Assembly (NCBI GenBank): GCA_003694825.1
Contig: RFJS01000114.1
Coordinates: 1-5,515 of the forward strand
Length of the DNA stretch: 5,515 nt
Reading direction: 5' to 3'
Source: Verrucomicrobiota bacterium
GTDB lineage: Bacteria > Verrucomicrobiota > Verrucomicrobiia > Opitutales > Opitutaceae
The stretch's first letter is position 1. Each line of letters starts with the position of its first letter. Below the pieces are notes generated by a model that saw only the letters and a program-made list of their open reading frames with translations, did no database searches and had not been told where the DNA came from. Shown in pieces: positions 1 through 5,515 of the stretch. Position numbers and translations under genes: made by a program.

Positions 1-65
1 ACCTTGCGCAGGCCCTCCCGCACGAGTTCATGGTCGTCTGCAATCAGGATTCTGGCCGCCGTCAT
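1..65 (-). CDS. NarL/FixJ-type response regulator, N-terminal fragment (cut by window edge)
   Basis: Only the first 21 codons and part of the next are visible, reading MTAARILIADDHELVREGLRK. The hydrophobic first beta strand followed by the acidic pair D10-D11 and H12, then an ELVREGL helix, is the typical opening of a receiver domain in NarL/FixJ-family transcription factors. The phosphoacceptor aspartate and the expected LuxR-type helix-turn-helix lie outside the window, so the output domain is inferred. The ATG sits inside the stop of the upstream kinase gene (ATGA, 4-base overlap), with only a weak purine-rich GAAGAGAGAA upstream, so translational coupling to the kinase is likely. The neighbouring HisKA_3 kinase is the usual partner type for this family, which makes it the probable phosphodonor. 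Confidence 0.85.
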   Translation of the reverse strand, partial: MTAARILIADDHELVREGLRK

Positions 66-2287
66 GATTCTCTCTTCGGTATCGGCAAGGATGCACGAAC
101 GATCACGCCCGGCAACCCCTCCCTGATCTCCAGTTTGCCACCGATGGAACGCATGCGCTCGAACATGCCGGCGATGCCGACACCGGATCCCGGCCGGCCA
201 TGCCCCGCGTCGATGCGGTCTCCTCTCAATCCCCTGCCCTCGTCGCGAATTTCGAGAAGGACCCGATCCTGCTCACGACACAGGCGCACATGCGCCACCT
301 TGCTGCCCGAATGCCGGTAGACGTTGGCGAGCGCTTCCTGAAGGATGCGGAAAAGCGCCAGCTCGACATCGCCATCGAGCCGCGGCAGCCCTTCATCGAG
401 ATCGAGTTGAATATCGATGCCGCTGCGGCGGCTCAGGCCCGAGCAATACTCTCTGCAGGCCCGCCCGAGCCCGAACACCTCGAGCAATGGCGGATGCAGC
501 AGGTAGGAAACCGTCCGAATCTCCCGCGCACACAGATCGGTGCGATCCTGGCACTCGATGACCATCCTCGCGGCCTGGGCGGCATCCTCGGGCAACGCCC
601 CCTCGAGGAGGGCAAGGTTCATATTGAGCGTGGCGAGGTTCTGCGAGGTGGCGTCGTGCAACTCCCGGGCGATGCGCCGGCGCTCTTCGTCCTGCGCTCG
701 GATGAGCCGCACAGAGAGCTCGCGCAGCTGCGCCTCGGCCTTCTTGCGCTCGGAGATGTCGAGACCGATGCCGATGAGACAGCGTCGGCCTCCGATCATG
801 GAAAGAAAGACGTTGAAGAAATACGGGATGCGCCGTCCGTCGCGCGTAACGATGTCGGCCTCAAACGACCCCTGACCTTCCTTGAAGATGCGCTGCACGA
901 CCTGCTCGATCCTCTCGCGCTGATCCGGCGCGGCGAAATCCAGCGGCGTCATGCGGGAGAGCTCCGCCCCGCTGTAACCGGTGACTTTCTCGACATTGGT
1001 ATTCCAGCGCAGGGGACGCAGATGCTCGTCGTTGCAGAAGAGCAGCGCCGGCATACCGCGCAGCACCGCATCCGAGAAATCGCGCTCGCTGCGGACGATT
1101 TCCTCGGTGGTCTTGATGTCGGTGATATCGAGCTGTGAGCCTCGGAACCGCACCGGCCGGCCATCGGCATCGCGCGATACGGAAGCGTTGATGAGGATCC
1201 AGCGAACGGAACCATCCTTGTGCACCATCCGGCACTCCGAGCGGAAGTGCTCGACCGCCCCATCGGCAAAACACTTGTCCAGGTCGGTCCAGACGGAATC
1301 CCGATCCTCCGGGTGGATCCGCTCCCGCCAGACCTCGAAGGTATCCCCCAATTCGCTCTCGCGATAGCCGAGCTGGGGTTTCCAGTTCAGCGTAAACAAC
1401 GATTTGCCCGAGAGCAGATCCCAGTCCCACAGGCCGACATTGCCCGCGTGCACCGCCATCCGCAGGCGGGCCGCATTTTCCCGAGCCTCGGCCTCGGCCC
1501 GCTTCTCGCCTGAAATATCGAACATCGTCGCCACCACGCCGACCGGCTTCCCCTCCGACCGGATAATGGCCGCCGTGGCGATGACCGGATACTCCGATCC
1601 GTCGCGACGCCGCAGATACCCTCCGCCCTGCCAGGCGTCATGAGAACGAACCTGCGTCATAATGTCATCGATACGCGCGGGGCGCGCCGAGAGCTGGCGG
1701 ATGGACATGCCGACGAGGTCATCCCTCCCGCTCGGATCCCACATGCGGCGAAAGGCCGGGTTGGCGTGGGTGATGACGCCCTCCATGTCGAAAAAGCAGA
1801 TGCCGGTGATGGACGACTCCACCGCCATGTTGCGGATCTGCAGCTCCTTCTCGGCCGCCCGCAACGCCCGCTGCTGCTGCCGCTTCTCGAGCACGACGCG
1901 GGCCGAGGCAGAGAGCCGCCCGAAATGCTCCGGCTTTTTGATGATGTAGTCATCGAGCCCGGCCTTCATCGCCTCGACGGCGATCTCCTCGCTGCCCGTG
2001 CCGGTAAACATGATCACCGGCAGATCCGGCCATCGTTCCCGAGCCTGGTTGAAGATGATCAAGCCATTGGTCCAGCGCAGGTCATAGTCGGTGATGAGCA
2101 GGTCGTAGTGCCCATGCTCGAGGGCCCGCTTCCACTCGGCCGGAGCCGGTATCTGCTCGACCTCGACATGCTCGAACTGCCGGCGCAGATCACGGATGAC
2201 GAGCAGCCGATCGTCGGGATTGTCATCGACCATGATCACCCGCAGCAACTGCTGGCTTTGCTCCGACACCGCTGAAGACGTCATCAT
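62..2287 (-). CDS. Cytoplasmic histidine kinase: REC-PAS-PAS-PAS-HisKA_3-HATPase_c
   Basis: This 741-aa soluble sensor kinase autophosphorylates a histidine and probably passes the phosphoryl group to the adjoining NarL-type regulator. Residues about 14-135 form a receiver: acidic D21-D22, phosphoacceptor D67, T95 and K118-P119. Three PAS domains follow, at about 150-262, 273-395 (PAS_3-like, with WDWDLLSGK and a PAC stretch HKDGSVRWI) and 398-515. The HisKA_3 helix carries the phosphorylated histidine in RELHDATSQN (H544). The ATPase domain has an N box EALANVYRHS (N655), G1 box RDEGRGL and G2 box GVGIAGM, so all catalytic motifs look intact. I see no transmembrane segment or signal peptide, so the signal is probably intracellular; the PAS ligand cannot be told, and no LOV-type flavin cysteine motif is visible. 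The frame stays open upstream to 2392, but that extension is arginine-rich with no domain. The ATG at 2287 follows a strong Shine-Dalgarno tract and starts just before the receiver; a second ATG at 2284 is the alternative. Confidence 0.93.
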   Translation of the reverse strand: MMTSSAVSEQSQQLLRVIMVDDNPDDRLLVIRDLRRQFEHVEVEQIPAPAEWKRALEHGHYDLLITDYDLRWTNGLIIFNQARERWPDLPVIMFTGTGSEEIAVEAMKAGLDDYIIKKPEHFGRLSASARVVLEKRQQQRALRAAEKELQIRNMAVESSITGICFFDMEGVITHANPAFRRMWDPSGRDDLVGMSIRQLSARPARIDDIMTQVRSHDAWQGGGYLRRRDGSEYPVIATAAIIRSEGKPVGVVATMFDISGEKRAEAEARENAARLRMAVHAGNVGLWDWDLLSGKSLFTLNWKPQLGYRESELGDTFEVWRERIHPEDRDSVWTDLDKCFADGAVEHFRSECRMVHKDGSVRWILINASVSRDADGRPVRFRGSQLDITDIKTTEEIVRSERDFSDAVLRGMPALLFCNDEHLRPLRWNTNVEKVTGYSGAELSRMTPLDFAAPDQRERIEQVVQRIFKEGQGSFEADIVTRDGRRIPYFFNVFLSMIGGRRCLIGIGLDISERKKAEAQLRELSVRLIRAQDEERRRIARELHDATSQNLATLNMNLALLEGALPEDAAQAARMVIECQDRTDLCAREIRTVSYLLHPPLLEVFGLGRACREYCSGLSRRSGIDIQLDLDEGLPRLDGDVELALFRILQEALANVYRHSGSKVAHVRLCREQDRVLLEIRDEGRGLRGDRIDAGHGRPGSGVGIAGMFERMRSIGGKLEIREGLPGVIVRASLPIPKRES

Positions 2288-2296
2288 CGCAGGTTT

Positions 2297-2309
2297 CTCT
2301 CCTCTCCTC
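2297..2309 (-). promoter_or_regulatory. Ribosome binding site of the REC-PAS-HisKA_3 kinase
   Basis: On the minus strand this tract reads GAGGAGAGGAGAG, a double Shine-Dalgarno-like purine run. Its nearer AGGAG lies 11 bases before the ATG at 2287, and the GGAGAG form lies 9 bases before it. It decides the start, because the longer open frame reaching 2392 has no comparable site and codes for no recognisable domain. Confidence 0.7.
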
Positions 2310-2653
2310 GAGAGCATGCAACGGCGAGCACACCAGCCTCGAACCGGATCGAGAAGGCTCCGGCCTCGCCGCCGCGTCGATCCGGCGCCCACGGCAGCAA
2401 CCGCCTTGCTTCAGGGAAAGGCCTTAACGTGGACGAGGACAGACACATGGGGCGATTCGGGCCGCTCACGGCGCGGCCACGCCTATGATCAATGCAACCA
2501 GCGACGAACAACTCAAGTCCGCAACACCCCCGCTCTCCCCGATGCTCTCGCACGACCCGGCGTCTGGCCCTCCGGTCCGCACATTGCTCTCAGAGCGTCC
2601 CCGCGAACGTGTCTGAAGAGTCTGATAACTGGCGCCCTTACCGAGAGACCTGC

Positions 2654-2688
2654 CCCGCGATGCCGGCCGCACCGGCCCTTCGGGCGGG
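2654..2688. repeat. GC-rich inverted repeat, possible RNA structure
   Basis: An outer arm CCCGC (2654-2658) can pair with GCGGG (2684-2688). It encloses a perfect 5-base stem GCCGG/CCGGC (2662-2666 and 2672-2676) with a 5-base loop. An alternative small hairpin GCCC-TTC-GGGC (2675-2685) competes with part of this. It lies about 90-125 bases past the stop of the REC-HD regulator, where a terminator or 3'-end structure would be plausible. No T-rich tract follows on the minus strand, so it is not a canonical intrinsic terminator. Such short GC stems also arise by chance in DNA this rich in G and C. Confidence 0.25.
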
Positions 2689-2778
2689 AGAGCCCCGGGC
2701 ATCAAGTCTCGGATGGACGTTCTTCTCCGAACAGGAAGACGCCACCGCGCGCTTTCACTCGACGCGTCAAGCGGGCGC

Positions 2779-3966
2779 TCAAGCCGGCACGGCGGACTCA
2801 GCAGCGGCGGATTCGGAACGCTCGACAGCGACAAACTCACTCACGTCCATGATCTGGGCGAAGTTGAGGAGCTTCTCCTTGACCATCGGCGTGATCACCG
2901 TGCCCGCGGGGACGAGGACCATGCCCTCACTCGTGCGCACCGGATCCTTGAGCACATCGCCGGGCTTGACATCCTGCAGCCGCACCCGGGCGTCCTCCGT
3001 CACCCCGGCCGCCGCCGTCTCCGAAGCTCCGCGCAGGACGATCTTGAGCGCGGCGAGCACATCCGGATCGTAGACGCCTTCGGTGGTCTCCATCTCGGCC
3101 AGCGCCGTGAGAGTGCTGCCGTTTTCGCTGGCGAGGTGGCACAGGTCTGTCGCGGCTTTGAGGATGCGCGCCCCCACCGGGATTTCCTTGCCGCGGACAT
3201 CGTCCAGCGGCAGGCCGCGTCCATCGTAGCATTTCTCCTGGTAGCGCACGTAGGCGGCGACGTTTTCGAGTCTCGGGATCTTCGAGAGCAGCTCGGCCCC
3301 GACCTCCGGCACCCGCTTGAACATGTCGATCTCGGCGCCGGTGAGCGGCTTGCCGGATCGTTTTTTCTCCAGGGTCGCCGGAGGGATCGTGACCAGACCG
3401 ATGCGAGCCAGGGTCGCCGCGATTTCCAATTCCCAGAGTTCCTCGATACCGAGCCGGGTCGCAATGGACTGGCAGTGCTTCCAGATATTCTGCGCCTCGG
3501 CCAGGGTCTCGGGATTGGACATGGCGATGACATCGGCGAGGGCCTTGACGCTGCCCTTCAGGGTGTTTTCGAGAAGCTCTCGTTCGGCGACGATGAGCCG
3601 ATACTGCTTGAGGCCCACCTCGAGGGTTTTCGCCAGCATGTCCGGCGGGCACGGTTTGGTCAGGAACTGAAAGACGCTGCCATGGTTGACGGCGGCCATG
3701 GCCGTCTGCTGATCGGCGTTGCCCGTGAGCATGATGCGCACCGTGTTCGGCGTGCGCTTCTTGACCTCGGTGAGAAACTGCACCCCGTTCATCTGGGGCA
3801 TGTTCATGTCGGCCACGACGACGGCGTATTCGCCCTCCTCCTCGATCTTGCGCAAACCCGCCTGGCCGCTGGTGGCGGTGTCGATGGTGAATTTGCCACG
3901 GAGACTGCGGCGAAATCCCGAGAGGATGTTCGCATCGTCGTCCACACAGAGAATTTTTGTATTCAT
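2779..3966 (-). CDS. Response regulator: REC plus degenerate HD-GYP-like domain
   Basis: This 395-aa protein resembles RpfG-type regulators (a receiver fused to an HD-GYP cyclic-di-GMP phosphodiesterase domain), but the enzyme part looks inactive. Residues 1-125 are a complete receiver: D9-D10-D11, phosphoacceptor D53 in VADMNMPQMNG, T81 and K104-P105. Residues about 135-315 follow the HD-GYP fold, with recognisable flanking sequence: LGIEELWEL, IGLVTIPPATL, PEVGAELLSKI and YDGRGLP. However, the HD pair is A187-R188, the lysine after it is L191, the KTHP histidine is V219, and the HHE triad is Q243-E244-K245; GYP reads GLP. Residues about 325-383 form a short C-terminal domain (VKPGDVLKDPV, MVLVPAGTVIT) of a kind often found after HD domains in such regulators. 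The start ATG overlaps the HDOD gene's stop (ATGA) and has an excellent ribosome binding site; a longer frame to 4089 lies inside that gene and adds no domain. Receiver-controlled ligand or protein binding is more likely than hydrolysis. Confidence 0.9.
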   Translation of the reverse strand: MNTKILCVDDDANILSGFRRSLRGKFTIDTATSGQAGLRKIEEEGEYAVVVADMNMPQMNGVQFLTEVKKRTPNTVRIMLTGNADQQTAMAAVNHGSVFQFLTKPCPPDMLAKTLEVGLKQYRLIVAERELLENTLKGSVKALADVIAMSNPETLAEAQNIWKHCQSIATRLGIEELWELEIAATLARIGLVTIPPATLEKKRSGKPLTGAEIDMFKRVPEVGAELLSKIPRLENVAAYVRYQEKCYDGRGLPLDDVRGKEIPVGARILKAATDLCHLASENGSTLTALAEMETTEGVYDPDVLAALKIVLRGASETAAAGVTEDARVRLQDVKPGDVLKDPVRTSEGMVLVPAGTVITPMVKEKLLNFAQIMDVSEFVAVERSESAAAESAVPA

Positions 3967-5192
3967 TCTGTCCTCACCTCCTCGTGGCAGCCGATAATTT
4001 CGGTGCGCCACTCTTCGAGTCTCTCCGTTTTTTCGATGCGCTCGAGCAGTGTCGCCAGCTTCGGGTTCGCGGGCTCGCTCGCCTCCCATGCCATGCGCTC
4101 CTCTTCGAGAATGGCCTGCGCGGCAAAGACCGCGGCGAGCGGCCCGAAGCGCAGGTCGGCGACCGACAGCGGATCGTGCAGCCAGGTGATGGCCTCAACG
4201 ACAGGATCCGGCAGGCCCCACAGGCCGAGAAGGTATCCGCCGACATCGGCGTGGTTCATCCCGAAGACCGCTTCCTCGGCCTCGAAGAGCGAGCACCCCT
4301 CGCCGCGCACCTTCGCCACGGCTTCGGCATATTCCGCCGGCAGATTCGCCGCCAGCACGAGCGACCCGACATTGGCCAGGATTCCGGATACAAAGCACTG
4401 GTCGAGCAGTTCATCGTGCGCGCGTTCCAGCTCGGCGATGCGCTTCGCCGCTCCGGCGAGCCGAAGTGATTGAGACCAGACCTGCTCCGCGTCGAGCACC
4501 CCCAGCTCTTTGTCTCCGAATTGTTCGAACACCTTGAGTGTCGCCACCAGGTGCTTGATGCGCTCCACGCCGAGGAAGGCGGCGGCTTCCGCCGCATCGG
4601 AGACCGTGCGCCGCAGTCCGAAGAAAGCCGAATTGACGAGCTTGAGAAGATTGGCCGTGATGCCCGCATCCTGGCTGACGATCGCGCCGATCTCCTCGAC
4701 CGAGACCTCCGGATTGCGCATGGCCTCGATGAGTTGCGAATAGACCGCGGGCACGACCGGCAGATAGTCCAGCCCGGCGACAAAGCGCTGCACCCGCGCA
4801 CTGCGCACCCGCGCCTCGAGTGAGATCGCCCGCTCGAGCGCCCGCTGCAGGACCTCCGGCTCACACGGCTTGGCCAGATACTGGTGGGCGGTGCCGGTGC
4901 ACTGCAGAATCAGATCCTGATCCGCATAGCCCGAAAGCACGAACCGCACGACGTACGGATGCCGTTGCGCCACCTCGGCAAGGAGTTGGGCGCCGTTCAT
5001 TCCCGGCATCCGCATGTCAGTGACAATAATGTCGATGGGCTCGGTCTCGAGCACCTCGAGCGCCTGTTCTCCGCTCTCTGCGCACTGGATGTGCCATCCC
5101 CGCAGACACCGGCGCAGGGAGCGCCGCAGTCCATCGAGAATCATTCGATCATCGTCGACGAGAAGGATACGCGGTGAGTTGTTTGGGTCCAT
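3963..5192 (-). CDS. Response regulator: REC plus HDOD output domain
   Basis: This 409-aa cytoplasmic regulator joins a receiver to an HDOD domain, a non-enzymatic relative of HD phosphohydrolases found in signalling proteins. The receiver (about residues 7-125) has D13-D14-D15, phosphoacceptor D59 in VTDMRMPGMNG, S87 in the threonine/serine switch position and K108-P109. HDOD (about 140-340) is shown by LPVVPAVYSQL, EEIGAIVSQDAGITANLLKLVNSAFFG as two adjoining helices, then LGVERIKHLV. The usual HD site reads A273-N274, as expected for HDOD, and GMNHADVGGYLL plus WGLPDPVVEAI match its C-terminal part. A charged, probably helical tail ends the protein. The ATG at 5192 begins 14 bases after the upstream gene's stop and has no clear Shine-Dalgarno, so its translation may depend on ribosomes finishing that gene. 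The 3' end overlaps the next regulator by ATGA. No DNA-binding domain is present, so output is probably protein-protein contact. Confidence 0.92.
   Translation of the reverse strand: MDPNNSPRILLVDDDRMILDGLRRSLRRCLRGWHIQCAESGEQALEVLETEPIDIIVTDMRMPGMNGAQLLAEVAQRHPYVVRFVLSGYADQDLILQCTGTAHQYLAKPCEPEVLQRALERAISLEARVRSARVQRFVAGLDYLPVVPAVYSQLIEAMRNPEVSVEEIGAIVSQDAGITANLLKLVNSAFFGLRRTVSDAAEAAAFLGVERIKHLVATLKVFEQFGDKELGVLDAEQVWSQSLRLAGAAKRIAELERAHDELLDQCFVSGILANVGSLVLAANLPAEYAEAVAKVRGEGCSLFEAEEAVFGMNHADVGGYLLGLWGLPDPVVEAITWLHDPLSVADLRFGPLAAVFAAQAILEEERMAWEASEPANPKLATLLERIEKTERLEEWRTEIIGCHEEVRTE
3974..3982 (-). promoter_or_regulatory. Ribosome binding site of the REC-HD regulator, inside the HDOD gene
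   Basis: The minus strand reads AGGAGGTGA, which matches the full anti-Shine-Dalgarno sequence at the 3' end of 16S rRNA. The GGAGG core ends 10 bases before the ATG at 3966. It lies in the last codons of the REC-HDOD gene (encoding EEVR), and it fixes the start of the downstream regulator at MNTKIL rather than at any earlier in-frame codon. Confidence 0.85.
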
Positions 5193-5206
5193 GGTCAGCG
5201 GGGTTT

Positions 5207-5515
5207 TCAGGATTCAGTCCCCCGGGACGGAGGAGTGACAGGGAGGCATACGACATAACCGGCGGAACAGCCCGGCTTCGAGCTCACCCGGATCGTGCCG
5301 CCGAGCCGCGCGATGGTATCGCTCGCCAGGGCGATGGCGGGGTCGTTGTGTGTCGGCGCGGCCGCATCGGCATCCGGGGGTGGCACGGGTGCCCCGGCGG
5401 ATGCGCCCTCGAGATGAAGGATCGTGATCTTGAGCGCTTCAGCGCCTTCCGCGGTCCGGGCCGCGGAGGCCTCGATGACGAGATCACCGGCGGCAGGCCG
5501 CGTCTCCCGCAGATG
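5207..5515 (-). CDS. C-terminal fragment of a sensor-kinase-like protein with atypical ATPase domain
   Basis: The minus-strand frame is open from the window edge to a TGA at 5209-5207, giving 102 residues and no start. The end, ALASDTIARLGGTIRVSSKP followed by an aromatic strand and CLPV, fits the last helix and strands of a histidine-kinase ATPase domain (compare the common form LAIVxRIVExxGGxIxVxSxPG...FxLP). GDLVIEA and ALKITILHLEG fit the strands around the G1 box. The glycine-rich G1 and G2 boxes themselves are not seen: the G1 position reads HLEGA and the G2 position NDPAIAL. The linker between them is rich in alanine and proline. It ends 14 bases before the REC-HDOD regulator on the same strand, as expected for a kinase cotranscribed with its targets. 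Sensor and dimerisation domains, if any, lie beyond the window. The fold call is moderate; the reading frame is supported by position and strand. Confidence 0.65.
   Translation of the reverse strand, partial: HLRETRPAAGDLVIEASAARTAEGAEALKITILHLEGASAGAPVPPPDADAAAPTHNDPAIALASDTIARLGGTIRVSSKPGCSAGYVVCLPVTPPSRGTES

Larger units (their letters stand above)
2288..2778. other. 491-base spacer with no convincing gene
   Basis: This is the only long non-coding stretch in the window, lying between the stop of the REC-HD regulator and the start of the REC-PAS kinase, both transcribed leftward. Open frames on either strand give arginine-, glycine- and serine-rich products with mixed codon use and no recognisable domain, so I call none. 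I find no tRNA-like T-arm with matching stems. There is no convincing sigma-70 pair. The best minus-strand candidate is TTGAGT near 2516-2511, and nothing like TATAAT follows it at 17 bases. A plus-strand TATGAT at 2484-2489 has no -35 partner and no gene after it. It contains a GC-rich inverted repeat (2654-2688), a short palindrome GCTCTCAGAGC (2586-2596) and a 9-base inverted pair ATGCTCTCG/CGAGAGCAT (2542-2550 and 2309-2317), all short enough to be chance. By position it should hold the end of the upstream transcript and the promoter for the kinase-regulator pair. Confidence 0.6.

Noticed and set aside
200..1138. A 312-codon open frame on the plus strand opposite the kinase core
   Set aside because: It is antisense to the HisKA_3/ATPase region, where the minus-strand motifs are unmistakable; the plus product has no recognisable domain.
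2330..2360. A GGTTCGAGG string on the minus strand resembling a tRNA T-loop
   Set aside because: The flanking bases do not pair into a T-arm, and no acceptor stem, D-arm or anticodon arm can be placed around it.
2288..2392. N-terminal extension of the kinase gene to an upstream in-frame start
   Set aside because: The 35 extra residues are arginine-rich with no domain, while the ATG at 2287 follows a strong purine tract and begins just before the receiver.
2484..2489. TATGAT, a good -10-like hexamer on the plus strand
   Set aside because: There is no -35 match 15-19 bases upstream (GCCGCT at 17) and no plus-strand gene downstream; a single hexamer is expected by chance.
2284..2553. A small minus-strand frame (89 codons, GTG start) whose TGA overlaps the kinase ATG as ATGA, like the real junctions nearby
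   Set aside because: The product is arginine/glycine-rich with no domain, uses several codons that are rare in GC-rich genomes (AGG, TTA, CGA), and its GTG lacks a well-placed Shine-Dalgarno. The stop overlap follows from the doubled ATGATGA at the kinase start.
2586..2596. GCTCTCAGAGC palindrome and recurring GCTCTC/GAGAGC hexamers in the spacer as possible operators
   Set aside because: They are irregularly spaced, short, and within chance expectation for 491 bases; the NarL-type regulator's recognition sequence is unknown.
2466..2840. A 124-codon minus-strand frame running from the end of the REC-HD gene into the spacer, ending in a hydrophobic stretch
   Set aside because: It starts inside another coding frame without a ribosome binding site, and the product is serine- and arginine-rich and unrecognisable.
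2713..4473. A 586-codon open frame on the plus strand, opposite the two REC-HD-type regulators
   Set aside because: It runs antisense to two genes with clear domain content, has no recognisable domain, and is histidine-, arginine- and glycine-rich as expected from reading GC-biased codons backwards.

Overview
The window is a GC-rich stretch in which every supportable gene lies on the minus strand. It holds five two-component signalling genes or gene fragments. GC content, gene density and the mix of families (REC-HDOD, REC-HD and a HisKA_3 kinase with a NarL/FixJ regulator) suggest a proteobacterium, perhaps a gamma- or betaproteobacterium. That placement is inference only; there is no rRNA or other marker gene to test it.

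In transcription order (right to left) the layout is as follows. (1) 5515-5207: the last 102 residues of a protein ending in what looks like a histidine-kinase-type ATPase domain, cut by the window edge. (2) 5192-3963: a 409-aa response regulator with a receiver and an HDOD domain, starting 14 bases after gene 1. (3) 3966-2779: a 395-aa response regulator with a receiver, an HD-GYP-like domain whose metal ligands appear to be gone, and a short C-terminal domain. It overlaps gene 2 by ATGA and has a near-ideal Shine-Dalgarno sequence inside the end of gene 2. (4) 2778-2288: 491 bases with no convincing gene. (5) 2287-62: a 741-aa soluble histidine kinase, REC-PAS-PAS-PAS-HisKA_3-HATPase_c, with intact catalytic boxes. 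(6) 65-1: the first 21 codons of a NarL/FixJ-type response regulator, overlapping the kinase by ATGA.

The likely organisation is two transcription units, genes 1-3 and genes 5-6, separated by the 491-base spacer, although read-through is possible. Genes 5-6 look like a NarX/NarL-style kinase-regulator pair whose kinase also carries an N-terminal receiver. That receiver could take input from another kinase, possibly one encoded upstream. Genes 2 and 3 look like sister regulators: their receivers share several local motifs, but their outputs differ and neither is a DNA-binding domain.

The most notable feature is that the visible outputs of the upstream unit all look non-catalytic: an ATPase-like domain with eroded G1 and G2 boxes, an HDOD domain (non-enzymatic by family), and an HD-GYP fold without its metal-binding residues. 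This may be a signalling module working by protein-protein or ligand-binding switches rather than by cyclic-di-GMP hydrolysis. I saw no mobile element, CRISPR array, tRNA or rRNA.
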